This document shows, piece by piece, positions 1-8,458 of a DNA stretch of 64,000 nucleotides. The stretch lies in contig NZ_CP029480.1 in assembly GCF_003258705.1 (NCBI RefSeq), positions 5,146,001-5,210,000 of the forward strand, given 5' to 3'. Numbering within the stretch: position 1 is the first letter of the stretch; every line of letters starts with the position of its first letter. The DNA comes from Arcticibacterium luteifluviistationis (GTDB lineage: Bacteria > Bacteroidota > Bacteroidia > Cytophagales > Spirosomataceae). Below the pieces are notes generated by a model, which was not told the origin of the DNA, searched no databases, and was given only the letters and a program-made list of their open reading frames with translations. A program made the translations under genes and the position numbers.

Positions 1-37
1 AATACTTCTAGATACATACAAAGCTACCCAAAAAACT

Positions 38-45
38 TATCTTTG
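38..45 (+). promoter_or_regulatory. Probable -7 promoter box for proS
   Basis: TATCTTTG matches the Bacteroidota -7 consensus TAnnTTTG and lies 65 nt upstream of the proS start. I see no clear -33 TTG at the expected distance, so this is a motif match only. Confidence 0.4.
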
Positions 46-109
46 CAACCTCTTTAAATAGCCTTATTAAAATAGGCAGAAGAATCATTATAATTTAAAT
101 ACGAGAGAA

Positions 110-1579
110 ATGGCAAAAGGGCTTCCTTTAAGAAGTGAAAATTATTCAGAATGGTATAATGAGCTAGTTAAAAAAGCTGATTTAGCTGAAAACTCAGACG
201 TGAGAGGCTGCATGATTATTAAGCCCTATGGCTTTGCCATTTGGGAGAAAATGCAACGTGCCTTAGACGACATGTTCAAAGAAACAGGGCATAGCAATGC
301 TTATTTCCCGCTTTTTATACCTAAATCATATTTATCTAAAGAAGCTAGCCATGTAGATGGTTTTGCAAAAGAATGTGCTGTAATTACACATTATAGGTTA
401 AAAAATGATGAAAATGGAAATGGCGTAGTAGTAGACCCTGAAGCTAAATTAGAAGAAGAACTTATAGTAAGGCCTACTTCTGAAACAGCCATCTGGAATA
501 GCTATAAAAACTGGATACAATCTTACAGAGACTTGCCAATTCTTATTAACCAATGGGCTAATGTGGTTAGGTGGGAAATGAGAACAAGGATATTCCTTAG
601 AACTACGGAATTTTTGTGGCAAGAAGGTCATACGGCACATGCTACCAAAAAAGAAGCGGTGGCAGAGACTAGTATGATGCTGGACGTCTACGAAAAATTT
701 GCTCACGAGTGGATGGCACTGCCAGTAGTAAAAGGAAGAAAAACTGCTAATGAGCGTTTTGCAGGGGCCAATGATACACTATGTATTGAAGCGTTGATGC
801 AAGATGGCAAAGCTCTTCAGGCTGGAACATCCCACTTTTTAGGACAAAATTTCGCGAAAGCTTTTGACGTTAAGTTTCAAACTAAAGAGGGTAAACTAGA
901 ATACGTTTGGGGAACATCATGGGGTGTAAGTACTCGCCTAATGGGTGCTTTAGTTATGGCTCATTCTGATGACTTAGGATTGGTTTTACCTCCAAAACTA
1001 GCTCCTATTCAAGTGGTGATAGTGCCTATATATAAGAACGATGAGCAATTAGACCAAATCACGGAGCTTATTCAGCCAATGATTAATGAGTTGAAAGCTA
1101 ATGGTGTATCTGTCAAATTTGATATTTCAGACCAACGACCAGGCTGGAAATTTGCAGAATACGAACTGAAAGGTGTACCTGTAAGAGTAGCCGTAGGTAT
1201 GAGAGACTTAGAAAAAGGCTTAATTGAGGTAGCTAGAAGAGATGACCTTAGCAAAGAGCAAAAAACTTTAGAAGGTGCTTCAGCATATATTACAGCACTT
1301 TTAGAGGAGATTCAAGAAGCGATCTATACCAAGGCTTTAAACTTCAAAACTGAAAATACGTACGAGGTAAACTCATGGGAAGAATTTGAAGAGAAATTAG
1401 AGAAAGGTGGATTTCTTTCTGCTCACTGGGATGGCAGCTCTGAAACGGAAGACAAAATAAAGGAACTTACTAAGGCTACCATCCGTTGCATACCTTTAGA
1501 CGCTAAAAAAGAGGATGGTAAATGCATCTTAACGGGTAATCCGTCTTCTAAAAGAGTACTTTTTGCGAAAGCATATTAA
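110..1579 (+). CDS. proS: Prolyl-tRNA synthetase, short archaeal/eukaryote-like form
   Basis: Charges tRNA-Pro with proline in the cytoplasm. The 489-residue length and the absence of a large inserted editing domain place it with the ProS type 3 (archaeal/eukaryotic-like) enzymes rather than the longer bacterial type. Class II synthetase signatures are visible: RPTSE near residues 121-125, [14 protein letters not shown] near 164-177 (motif 2), the [11 protein letters not shown] stretch near 240, and a motif 3 region around [12 protein letters not shown]. An anticodon-binding domain (from IQVVIVPI) and the C-terminal domain ending in AKAY follow. The ATG is preceded by a purine-rich GAGAGAA. 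An FKBP isomerase gene follows 42 nt later on the same strand and may be cotranscribed. Confidence 0.97.
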   Translation: MAKGLPLRSENYSEWYNELVKKADLAENSDVRGCMIIKPYGFAIWEKMQRALDDMFKETGHSNAYFPLFIPKSYLSKEASHVDGFAKECAVITHYRLKNDENGNGVVVDPEAKLEEELIVRPTSETAIWNSYKNWIQSYRDLPILINQWANVVRWEMRTRIFLRTTEFLWQEGHTAHATKKEAVAETSMMLDVYEKFAHEWMALPVVKGRKTANERFAGANDTLCIEALMQDGKALQAGTSHFLGQNFAKAFDVKFQTKEGKLEYVWGTSWGVSTRLMGALVMAHSDDLGLVLPPKLAPIQVVIVPIYKNDEQLDQITELIQPMINELKANGVSVKFDISDQRPGWKFAEYELKGVPVRVAVGMRDLEKGLIEVARRDDLSKEQKTLEGASAYITALLEEIQEAIYTKALNFKTENTYEVNSWEEFEEKLEKGGFLSAHWDGSSETEDKIKELTKATIRCIPLDAKKEDGKCILTGNPSSKRVLFAKAY

Positions 1580-1621
1580 GAAAGCGTAACAAAGAGAATT
1601 TTTAATCAAATATATAGATAG

Positions 1622-2050
1622 ATGGTAAAGGCAGGCGACACAATCAAAGTACATTACAAAGGAACCTTAAACGATGGCAGTCAATTTGACAGTTCTGAAG
1701 GGCGTGAGCCATTAGAATTCGAAGTTGGTAGTGGAATGGTTATCAAAGGTTTTGAGGACGGCGTAGTAGGAATGAAAGAAGGTGATAAGAAAAGCGTTAA
1801 CATTCCAGCTAAAGAAGCTTACGGCGAGCCAAACGCAGAAATGATTTTTGATTTTGAGAAAGCTCAAATTCCAAGCGAAATTCCTATAGAAGTAGGTGGA
1901 ACTTTGACTATGAACAATGGTCAGCAAAATGTTCCTGTAAAAATAATAGCGGTAGAAGAGACAAATATCAAATTAGATGCAAATCACCCACTAGCTGGTC
2001 AAGATTTGAACTTTGATTTAGAATTGGTTTCTATTCAGCCAGGTGCTTAA
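1622..2050 (+). CDS. FKBP-type peptidyl-prolyl cis-trans isomerase, SlyD-like
   Basis: Catalyses cis-trans isomerisation of prolyl bonds and probably acts as a cytoplasmic chaperone, since no signal peptide is present. The N-terminal FKBP half (residues 1-70, with VHYKGTL and FEVGSGMVIKGFEDGV) is interrupted by an insert-in-flap domain (about 70-125). The strand DANHPLAGQDLNF, a SlyD-group signature, returns to the FKBP fold. At 142 residues it lacks the His/Cys-rich metal-binding tail of E. coli SlyD. It sits 42 nt downstream of proS and ends just before a strong bidirectional terminator. The family assignment is firm; the client proteins are unknown. Confidence 0.93.
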   Translation: MVKAGDTIKVHYKGTLNDGSQFDSSEGREPLEFEVGSGMVIKGFEDGVVGMKEGDKKSVNIPAKEAYGEPNAEMIFDFEKAQIPSEIPIEVGGTLTMNNGQQNVPVKIIAVEETNIKLDANHPLAGQDLNFDLELVSIQPGA

Positions 2051-2084
2051 GAATAGTATTGGTAGTAAAACTACCTGTAGAATT

Positions 2085-2119
2085 AAATGCCTTGACAATG
2101 AAATATTGTCAAGGCATTT
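2085..2119. terminator. Bidirectional intrinsic terminator between the FKBP gene and metF
   Basis: A 15-bp perfect stem (2085-2099 with 2105-2119) and a 5-nt GAAAT loop, with A/T tracts on both sides, lies between the converging FKBP gene and metF. It can serve both strands. Confidence 0.88.
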
Positions 2120-2123
2120 TTCA

Positions 2124-3086
2124 TTAAAAGACCTCTTTAGCTACTGCCAACGTAGTATTTGACTTGCTCATGGTATAAAAATGAAGAGCAGGCACTCCGT
2201 ATTCTTTAAGCTCTTTGCACTGCTGCACACACCACTCCACTCCTACCTCTCTTGCTCCTGCATTATCCTTTGCAGCCGCTACGCCTTTTCTTAAGTCTTC
2301 TGGCATATCGCAGAAAAAAAGCTCTGGCAATATTTCTAACTGACGCTTAGTGGCCAAAACCTTAAGACCGGGAATTATAGGAATATTGATGCCGTTTGCT
2401 CGGCATTTATTAACAAAATCAAAGTACTTCTGATTATTGAAAAACATCTGCGTGACTATGTAGTCCATTCCCGCATCTACTTTTCTTTTCAGGTTTTCAA
2501 AATCTATATCCATACTTTGAGCTTCATAATGCTTTTCAGGATATGCCGCACCACCTATACAGAAATCAGGATGCGTTTCACTTTCTAGTTCTTCATACAG
2601 GTATTTCCCTGCGTTAATATCTTTTATTTGACTAATTAGCTGCGAGGCATATTGGTGTCCACCCTTTTTAGGTTTGAACACATTAAAGGGCTTTGCAATA
2701 TCTCCTCTAAGTGCCATCACATTATCAATACCCAAATAGCTTAAATCAAAAAGTAAATCTTCGGTATCTTCTTTATTAAAACCTCCGCAAAGCACATGAG
2801 GAACAGCATCTACATCAAATTTATGCATGATAGCAGAGCAAATACCTACAGTACCTGGGCGTTTTCTGGTACGCACCTCTTTTTGCCCACCATCTGGCAT
2901 GTCTTTTATCAAGTACTCCTCTCTATGATAGGTAACATCTATAAAAGGTGGATTTAACTCCATCATAGGTTCAATACCCGAAAGCAAGTCTCCGATACTA
3001 TTACTTCCTTTTGAAGGTGGAATAATTTCGATTGAAAAAAGGGTTTTGCCTTTGGCATTATCAATATGTTCTGTGACTTTGGCCAT
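2124..3086 (-). CDS. metF: 5,10-methylenetetrahydrofolate reductase
   Basis: FAD-dependent reduction of 5,10-methylene-THF to 5-methyl-THF, the methyl donor for methionine synthesis. The 320-residue protein shows the family N-terminus with FSIEIIPPS (residues 17-25), an IDVTYH strand, a FCIGGAAYPEKH segment, DYIVTQMFF and PGLKVLATK, as expected for the MetF TIM barrel. It stands alone on the minus strand, with its own TAnnTTTG-like promoter and a 16-bp palindrome upstream. MetX, MetY and GcvP elsewhere in the window belong to the same one-carbon/methionine network. The length is normal and nothing is missing. Confidence 0.97.
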   Translation of the reverse strand: MAKVTEHIDNAKGKTLFSIEIIPPSKGSNSIGDLLSGIEPMMELNPPFIDVTYHREEYLIKDMPDGGQKEVRTRKRPGTVGICSAIMHKFDVDAVPHVLCGGFNKEDTEDLLFDLSYLGIDNVMALRGDIAKPFNVFKPKKGGHQYASQLISQIKDINAGKYLYEELESETHPDFCIGGAAYPEKHYEAQSMDIDFENLKRKVDAGMDYIVTQMFFNNQKYFDFVNKCRANGINIPIIPGLKVLATKRQLEILPELFFCDMPEDLRKGVAAAKDNAGAREVGVEWCVQQCKELKEYGVPALHFYTMSKSNTTLAVAKEVF

Positions 3087-3111
3087 TTCTGTTTTTAAAT
3101 GTTTTGCACCG

Positions 3112-3119
3112 CAAAAATA
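3112..3119 (-). promoter_or_regulatory. Probable -7 promoter box for metF
   Basis: On the minus strand this reads TATTTTTG, matching TAnnTTTG, 26 nt upstream of the metF start codon. A perfect 16-bp palindrome lies directly upstream of the box, where an operator would be expected. Confidence 0.5.
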
Positions 3120-3133
3120 GAGAATCCACCTTT

Positions 3134-3149
3134 CTTACAAATTTGTAAG
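3134..3149. promoter_or_regulatory. 16-bp perfect palindrome, candidate metF operator
   Basis: CTTACAAATTTGTAAG is a perfect inverted repeat located 15 nt upstream of the metF -7 box, in the gap between the divergent metF and the secreted-protein gene at 3222. A dimeric regulator binding here would overlap the metF -33 region. The regulator is not identifiable from the window. Confidence 0.45.
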
Positions 3150-3221
3150 CGAGGTATTTAATAAACTTTGTACATTTTGGAGAAATTATCTTTTTAACAA
3201 CCTAATTATCGGAAACAACAG

Positions 3222-4088
3222 ATGAAAAAACTATTGACTTTAGCTCTACTAGCTTTTGGAGTATCAAATAGCTATGCACAAGATGCTGCAAAATTTGACA
3301 AATACATTGGTGAATATAGTGTAAAAGACGCTCCCTTCTCTACCATTATTATCAGCATGAACGGTGGTTCTTTATGGGGAGAAGCCGTAGGATCTGGCGA
3401 CTCCGAGCTTTTGGCATCAGACCAAGAAAACGTTTTTGACCTAACGTCTGTTGACGGCACTGTAAGTTTTGCTGCAGAGCAGGGCATTATCAAAAGCGTA
3501 GTATTAAGCATGAATGGTGAGCAAGTTACGGGCACGCGTCAGTTCGCTCCCTTGTCAGACTTTGCTGGTGTATATAACTTTGAAGCTGGCGGCCCCGTTT
3601 CTAAAATCACAGTAGGTGAAGAAAATGGAGAACTAAGCATTGATGTTCCTGAATTTGGGCAATCAACCATTGAAAACACCAGTGTGAATGACATGTTCTA
3701 TGAGCCAAACTATCAAAGCGATTTCATTTTTGAGAGAAATGAGAATGGTGAAGTGGTTAAACTAAAAGTGGATGTAAAGAGCCAAGGAGTAACTCTTATG
3801 GGTGAGAAAGAAATGGCGGCGACTGAGAATAGCCTAGAGATGTATGTTGGAAATTTCAATTTTGTGGATATTGATATGAGCCTGCAAACTAAAATCAAGG
3901 ATGGCAAAATATATGGTATCACCGAGCAAGGAGAGGCTTTTTTATCGGCTACAGACGAAGCTCATTTATATAATATAGAAGGTGTACCTGGTACTGTAAA
4001 ATTTAAAGTAAACGAAGTAGGTTCTGTCACTGAAGTAGTCTTAACATATGATGGCCAGCCAATGACAGCTTACCCTTCTGCAGAGTAA
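3222..4088 (+). CDS. Secreted protein with repeated DUF3471-like modules, function unknown
   Basis: A 288-residue protein with a clear Sec signal peptide (residues 1-19, cut after SYA). The mature part holds three related beta-rich segments, each opening with an aromatic-rich turn: KYIGEYSV near 27, DFAGVYNF near 113 and MYVGNFNF near 207. This resembles the small beta-sandwich repeats (DUF3471 type) found at the end of Bacteroidota beta-lactamase-like and peptidase proteins. No catalytic domain accompanies them here. It is probably periplasmic or surface-exposed, with no lipobox. It is divergent from metF and ends at a strong terminator. The repeat assignment is by eye and the function is unknown. 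Confidence 0.8.
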   Translation: MKKLLTLALLAFGVSNSYAQDAAKFDKYIGEYSVKDAPFSTIIISMNGGSLWGEAVGSGDSELLASDQENVFDLTSVDGTVSFAAEQGIIKSVVLSMNGEQVTGTRQFAPLSDFAGVYNFEAGGPVSKITVGEENGELSIDVPEFGQSTIENTSVNDMFYEPNYQSDFIFERNENGEVVKLKVDVKSQGVTLMGEKEMAATENSLEMYVGNFNFVDIDMSLQTKIKDGKIYGITEQGEAFLSATDEAHLYNIEGVPGTVKFKVNEVGSVTEVVLTYDGQPMTAYPSAE

Positions 4089-4107
4089 GAATTCAAAAAA
4101 AAATGAC

Positions 4108-4139
4108 AAAAAAAACTCCGCCAAACGGCGGAGTTTTTT
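4108..4139. terminator. Bidirectional intrinsic terminator
   Basis: A stem CTCCGCC/GGCGGAG with an AAAC loop is flanked by an A-tract on the left and six T on the right. It lies between the converging genes ending at 4088 and 4164 and can work on both strands. Confidence 0.92.
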
Positions 4140-4163
4140 GGCTTACAAGCTTAAAAAATGTCT

Positions 4164-4889
4164 TTAGTCCTTGTTCACTTTACTGGCTCCAGACAGTTCT
4201 TGGTCTATTCTTGGGAGTCCTTTATAATTGACCGTACTCGCTCCGCTAGCATCTACTTTTAAGTACTCTGCCACAGAAACATTGGCTTTACTGGCTCCAG
4301 ATAACTCTAAATAAACCTCCTCCGAATCGGCATCAAACGCATTTAATTTTGACGCTCCTGAAAGGTCAACCTTAAGTACAGGAACATCACTTTTTAAAGT
4401 AAGTGTAGAAGCTCCGCTAATATCAGCGTCCAGCTCTCCCACCTCTACATCCAAAGTCACTTTAGAAGCTCCTTTCACATCCAATTCTAAAGCAGTGAAA
4501 TACTCAAAATCTTCAATAAACACTGTAGCAGCACCAGAAACGTCAGCCTCCCTTAATTCTGGCATTTCTATCAGAAGCTCCATTTTGTTTCTACTAATAG
4601 GCCTGAATATATTCCTATTATAATAACTCACCTTCAGGGTATTATTCACCACCCTCACATTCAGGTCGTTTAAATTAGTGGAACTACCGGTGGCAGTAAC
4701 CTTATGCTCTGTAGAAGGAATAATAACTACATCAAAGGCTGAGCCCAAATCCACATCAGTAAATGTTTCCATTTCAAAAATCTCGGTTTCGTTATCTGGA
4801 GATACACCGTCATTAAAATCGATACTTACACAGGCCTTAGAGAAAACCACCAAAGTGGTCAATACAGTTAATAGCTTAATTTTTTTCAT
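4164..4889 (-). CDS. DUF2807 (head GIN domain) putative lipoprotein
   Basis: A 241-residue exported protein of the DUF2807 / 'putative auto-transporter adhesin, head GIN domain' family common in Bacteroidota. After a hydrophobic signal segment a Cys at residue 20 (FSKAC) could be lipidated, although the lipobox is not canonical. The rest is a repetitive beta-helix: the motif LSGASK or a close variant recurs about six times between residues 115 and 241, alternating with short acidic strands. A site matching the four ECF-type promoters of this window lies 29-55 nt upstream on the minus strand, back to back with the one for the sigma factor gene. Expression is therefore probably sigma-dependent (inference). 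The function of the family is not established. Confidence 0.88.
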   Translation of the reverse strand: MKKIKLLTVLTTLVVFSKACVSIDFNDGVSPDNETEIFEMETFTDVDLGSAFDVVIIPSTEHKVTATGSSTNLNDLNVRVVNNTLKVSYYNRNIFRPISRNKMELLIEMPELREADVSGAATVFIEDFEYFTALELDVKGASKVTLDVEVGELDADISGASTLTLKSDVPVLKVDLSGASKLNAFDADSEEVYLELSGASKANVSVAEYLKVDASGASTVNYKGLPRIDQELSGASKVNKD

Positions 4890-4917
4890 GTTTGATTTTG
4901 TTCTTGATTACCTAATG

Positions 4918-4944
4918 GACAATCAAACCTTGCTTTCCCCCTAT
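4918..4944 (-). promoter_or_regulatory. ECF-type promoter for the DUF2807 gene
   Basis: Read on the minus strand: ATAGGGG (4944-4938), 17 nt, then GTC (4920-4918) within ATTGTCC. The same two elements with the same 17-nt spacing occur at 4965, 6582 and 21665. The -35/-10 style (G-rich, GTC) is typical of ECF sigma factors. The start codon lies 28 nt downstream. Confidence 0.65.
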
Positions 4945-4964
4945 TCAAAATAAAAAAAACTTTC

Positions 4965-4991
4965 ATAGGGGTATTAAGACCTTTGGTTGTC
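4965..4991 (+). promoter_or_regulatory. ECF-type promoter for the sigma factor gene (autoregulation)
   Basis: ATAGGGG (4965-4971), 17 nt, GTC (4989-4991) within GTTGTCA. It is divergent from the DUF2807 promoter, and the two G-rich boxes are separated by 20 nt. Initiation about 7-10 nt after GTC would leave a short leader before the ATG at 5021. Confidence 0.68.
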
Positions 4992-5020
4992 ATATACCAA
5001 ATGAACAATACCAAATATGT

Positions 5021-5626
5021 ATGTTTGCACTGGCTAAACCGATAATTCAAAACTTGCAGGATACCGAGCAATCATATCTTCTAGAAATACGAAAGGGAAA
5101 CAAATCTGCCTTCAAACTGGTGTTTGACACTTATTATGCAGACTTATCTCGCTATGCTTTTTCTATGCTTAAAAGGCAGGAAGAAGCAGAAGACCTGGTA
5201 CAGCAGGTATTTGTCAACTTTTGGGAGAAACGAGAGCAAACCATTATTTCAGGTTCGCTAAAATCATATCTATTTAGGTCTGTTCATAATCAAAGCCTCA
5301 ATCTGATTAAGCATGAAAAGGTAAAAGCCAGCTATGTGCAGCATAGCCAGTTTTTTGACATCAAATATCAAAGTGATGTAGAAGAAACGCTGGAAGGTAA
5401 AGAGTTAGAAACTCAAATAGCTGCGGCTATTGAAACCTTACCAAAGCAGTGTCAAAAAATCTTTGTAATGAACAGGATGGAGTCATTGAAATATAAAGAG
5501 ATAGCAGAGCAACTGGACATTTCTATCAAAACCGTGGAAAACCAGATTGGCAAAGCATTGAAAATACTTAGAAGTTCGCTAGCCCCTTATTTAGTGAGTC
5601 TTCTTTTAATTTGTTTAGGATTATGA
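5021..5626 (+). CDS. RNA polymerase ECF sigma-70 factor
   Basis: A 201-residue extracytoplasmic-function sigma factor that directs RNA polymerase to a small set of promoters. Region 2 spans roughly residues 25-95 (SAFKLVFDTYYADLSRYA, then AEDLVQQVFVNFWEKRE). Region 4, a helix-turn-helix, spans about 135-190 (LPKQCQKIFVMNR, YKEIAEQLDISIKTVENQIG). The C-terminus is hydrophobic, as in other Bacteroidota members paired with FecR. The stop overlaps the fecR start as ATGA (5623-5626), implying translational coupling with its anti-sigma partner. Its probable own promoter is the ATAGGGG-N17-GTC site just upstream. The ATG at 5021 is the only ATG that keeps region 2 intact. Confidence 0.94.
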   Translation: MFALAKPIIQNLQDTEQSYLLEIRKGNKSAFKLVFDTYYADLSRYAFSMLKRQEEAEDLVQQVFVNFWEKREQTIISGSLKSYLFRSVHNQSLNLIKHEKVKASYVQHSQFFDIKYQSDVEETLEGKELETQIAAAIETLPKQCQKIFVMNRMESLKYKEIAEQLDISIKTVENQIGKALKILRSSLAPYLVSLLLICLGL

Positions 5627-6585
5627 AAAGGACAATAGACGATAACATATTGGCCAAGTATTTTGACCACACGGCCACAGCCGCAGAGTTAGAAGAAACT
5701 AATAACTGGCTAGAAGAAGACCCTGAAAATGAAGTTTTGCTAAAGCAATACCATCAAATTTGGACTGCGTCAAACGCGGAAGTCAAAAACTTTGAGCCAA
5801 ATGTAAAAGCAGCTTGGCAACAAATTGAGCCAAAACTTCAGGTTCATAAAAAACAGCCAAACTATTTGAGAATTGCTGCGGTAGCCGTGGGTGTTCTTCT
5901 TATTAGTACGTATTTAATTTTGACCAATAACAGGCCAACTGAATACTTATCTTTCAAATCAGAGGCTGACACCCAAATTAAAACGCTGGCAGATGGAAGT
6001 ACCATCACCTTAAACTCGTTTTCTCTTCTAGAGTACCCCGAGGAGTTTGAATCAGACGAAAGACGTATAAAACTAATTGGCGAAGCATTTTTTGACATCA
6101 CGAAAAACCCCGACAAACCTTTTATCATAGAAGCCAACGGCACTGAAATAAAAGTATTGGGGACCTCCTTTAACGTAACCGCCCGAGACGAAAACGTGAA
6201 AGTAAGCGTAAACTCAGGCCGTGTAGAATTCAAAAAAACAGAGAAGAAAAAAGTGATTTTAGAAAAAGGTGATGAGGCCATTTATGAAAGCAAAAAAGAT
6301 ACTATAACGGCGACAGCCATCTTTGATAGAAATGTTTTTGCTTACAAAACCAAAGTGTTTGAATTTAAGAATACCAAAATAGAGGAAGTGGTGAGCACCT
6401 TAAACAAGGGCTATAAATCGAACATTAAACTAGAAGGAAGCAACTGGGAGAACTATGCTCTCACCACCAAATTTGAAAACGAAAACCTATTTGAAGCACT
6501 GGGTATTATTGCAGAAACGCTAGACCTGAAAGTAGAAAACAAAGATAAATCTTACATTTTAGTAAAAAATACGGTTTCCGAATAG
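5623..6585 (+). CDS. FecR-family anti-sigma factor with DUF4974 domain
   Basis: A membrane-anchored regulator that holds or activates the ECF sigma encoded just before it. From the ATG at 5623 it has 320 residues: a cytoplasmic N-terminal sigma-binding part (about 1-75), one transmembrane helix (about 80-100, RIAAVAVGVLLISTYLI), a periplasmic FecR domain (about 115-215, with TLADGSTITLNS and GEAFFDIT) and a C-terminal DUF4974 domain (about 245-315). The ATG is chosen over an upstream TTG because it gives the four-base ATGA overlap with the sigma gene. In the classic Fec-type pathway such a protein receives a signal from an STN domain of an outer-membrane receptor. Here the STN domain is in the next gene, on a protein that is not a receptor. 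Confidence 0.94.
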   Translation: MKRTIDDNILAKYFDHTATAAELEETNNWLEEDPENEVLLKQYHQIWTASNAEVKNFEPNVKAAWQQIEPKLQVHKKQPNYLRIAAVAVGVLLISTYLILTNNRPTEYLSFKSEADTQIKTLADGSTITLNSFSLLEYPEEFESDERRIKLIGEAFFDITKNPDKPFIIEANGTEIKVLGTSFNVTARDENVKVSVNSGRVEFKKTEKKKVILEKGDEAIYESKKDTITATAIFDRNVFAYKTKVFEFKNTKIEEVVSTLNKGYKSNIKLEGSNWENYALTTKFENENLFEALGIIAETLDLKVENKDKSYILVKNTVSE

Positions 6586-6608
6586 GGGTTTCTATAGCTC
6601 AGGTTGTC
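6582..6608 (+). promoter_or_regulatory. ECF-type promoter for the STN/surface-repeat gene
   Basis: ATAGGGG (6582-6588), 17 nt, GTC (6606-6608) within GTTGTCT. It overlaps the last codon of fecR. An inverted repeat (arms GTTGTCTA and TAGACAAC, 6603-6623, 5-nt loop) begins on the GTC element and could be an operator or a leader hairpin. Confidence 0.65.
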
Positions 6609-6673
6609 TATTAATTAGACAACAAATTATGAAAACAAACTTCCGTAATATGTATCGGGAGGAACACAAATTA

Positions 6674-8452
6674 ATGAAAAAGCTAATACTTATTTTCGCC
6701 GTTCTTTTTTGCCATACAGCCTTCGGCCAAAGCGATGTGCTATCAAAACGTATTTCTGTCAATTTTGTAAACACTCCGCTAGATGAAGCTTTAAAAAGCA
6801 TAGAAACCAAAGCCGAATTACAGTTTTCTTATAATGCTCATCATATTGCTAGCAGTCAAGAAATAAACTATCAGGCTACCGCTAATAGTGTTCAAAATAT
6901 ACTAACAGACATTTTAGGTCCAGAGATTGAGATTCGCACCAAAGGAAAATATGTTATTCTTCAAAAAGCTAAACCACAGGAAAAAAAAGATTTTTTCGTG
7001 ATGGGCTACATTGAAGATTCAGAGACGGGTGAGAAGATAACAAATGCCAGTATTTATGAGCCACTTACGCTGGCTTCTACCCTATCTAACCGTTACGGTT
7101 ACTATAAAATAAAGCTTCCGAGAAACCAAAAAGACATAGACCTCCGCTTTTCAAAGGAGGCGTACAGCACGTCATTGGTAAACGTTTTTGAAAGAACGGA
7201 TATCAAAATGAATGTGGATTTAGAGAAAGAGCTTAGAGAAAAACAACTAACACTAGCTGTCACTCCAATTGCTTCAGTTGGCATTAAAAAAGATACACTC
7301 CCAAATGTGTCTGTACCCGCACCACAGCCCGTACCTATCCCAGAAACTGAGAAGAAAAACCTAGCTTCAAGTATTGACATCAGTGACGAATTGGCTTTCG
7401 TAGACAAAACTTATCAGAACGGAAAAGAGCAGTTTATAGATTGGTTTTTAAGTACCAAACAGGCTCTACACAGAAACAACATTAACGACAGCCTTTACCG
7501 ACCTTTTCAAATATCACTTTTACCTTTTATAGGCACTAACCAAAAGCTAAGTCCCTTTGTGGCAAATGATTTCTCTTTTAATGTGATAGCAGGCTACACG
7601 GGAAGCGTAAGTAAACTGGAAATAGGCTCTGTCGCAAACATTATCAGAAAAGACATGACTGGCGTCCAAATAGCTGGTGCTTTAAATGTGGTGGGTCACA
7701 GGACCGCGGGTGCACAAATAGCCGGTGCAGTTAACATCAATATAGGAAAGGCCGATGGTTTTATTTCCAGTGGTTCTTTAAACCTCAACCTAAAAGACGC
7801 CAGCGGCGTTAACATTTCGGGAGGAACCAACGTTACTCTGGGAACTTTTAAGGGTGTACAAATTGCTCCATTTAACTATGCTACAAGGTTAGTTGGTTCA
7901 CAAATAGGTGTTTTCAACTTTTCTCATGAAGCAAAAGGAACACCTATTGGCTTTTTCACTTATGTTCATAAAAATGGATACAGAAGAATAGAGATAGCAT
8001 CTACCGAATTAAATCTAACCGAAATAAGCTTTAAAACAGGTACCAAAAACTTCTATAATATTTTTAGCTCAGCCTTTAATTATGGAAAAGAAAACAAACC
8101 AGTTTTTGGTTTAGGCTATGGTCTAGGAACCTCTTGGCAATACGGAAAAAGATTCGGGTCAAATTTAGATTTTACAGGAATGACCTATTTACCTGAAAAC
8201 TTTGACAATGTAAATTACCCAACACAGCAGTTTAAAGTAAGTTTTGGTCTTGAAGCCAAAATCACAAAACACATTGCCGTGTTTGTGGCTCCTTCTGTAA
8301 ACTTCTTAACCACCAGCGGAGAAGACCTTACTTTCACAGAACCTAGACTACTTATCTCCCATGATATAGGTGATTTCTACGGCTACCGCTCTAACCTCTA
8401 CACTTGGTTTGGTTATAAGTTTGGTTTGAGAATTTGCAATAAGGGAGTGTAG
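6674..8452 (+). CDS. STN-domain / LA_2272-type surface-repeat outer-membrane protein
   Basis: A 592-residue exported protein. The ATG at 6674 is preferred to one at 6629 because it opens a signal peptide (cut after TAFG) and has a GGGAGG ribosome-binding site 11 nt upstream. Domains in order: an STN (secretin/TonB short N-terminal) domain at about 25-80, a carboxypeptidase-regulatory-like beta-sandwich at about 105-175 (VMGYIEDSETGEKITNASIY), a linker, and from about 310 a run of strands with repeats of the type GVQIAGALNVV, AGAQIAGAVNI and GVNISGGTNV as in LA_2272 surface-repeat proteins. These probably form an outer-membrane beta structure. No TonB-dependent receptor plug or barrel is present. 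It lies directly behind the sigma/FecR pair under its own ECF-type promoter. Its last 60 nt recur twice downstream. Confidence 0.82.
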   Translation: MKKLILIFAVLFCHTAFGQSDVLSKRISVNFVNTPLDEALKSIETKAELQFSYNAHHIASSQEINYQATANSVQNILTDILGPEIEIRTKGKYVILQKAKPQEKKDFFVMGYIEDSETGEKITNASIYEPLTLASTLSNRYGYYKIKLPRNQKDIDLRFSKEAYSTSLVNVFERTDIKMNVDLEKELREKQLTLAVTPIASVGIKKDTLPNVSVPAPQPVPIPETEKKNLASSIDISDELAFVDKTYQNGKEQFIDWFLSTKQALHRNNINDSLYRPFQISLLPFIGTNQKLSPFVANDFSFNVIAGYTGSVSKLEIGSVANIIRKDMTGVQIAGALNVVGHRTAGAQIAGAVNINIGKADGFISSGSLNLNLKDASGVNISGGTNVTLGTFKGVQIAPFNYATRLVGSQIGVFNFSHEAKGTPIGFFTYVHKNGYRRIEIASTELNLTEISFKTGTKNFYNIFSSAFNYGKENKPVFGLGYGLGTSWQYGKRFGSNLDFTGMTYLPENFDNVNYPTQQFKVSFGLEAKITKHIAVFVAPSVNFLTTSGEDLTFTEPRLLISHDIGDFYGYRSNLYTWFGYKFGLRICNKGV

Positions 8453-8458
8453 GTTATT
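8392..8458. repeat. 67-bp direct repeat, copy 1 (3' end of the STN/surface-repeat gene)
   Basis: Identical at 66 of 67 positions to 13209-13275. It encodes the C-terminal 19 residues NLYTWFGYKFGLRICNKGV, the stop codon and 6 nt beyond. It also overlaps the last codons of the convergent LamG gene. Confidence 0.9.

Noticed and set aside
5020-5027. TATGTTTG, a TAnnTTTG match overlapping the ATG of the ECF sigma gene
   Set aside because: The ATAGGGG-N17-GTC site at 4965-4991 explains transcription better. A start after 5027 would remove the ATG and leave only a TTG start.
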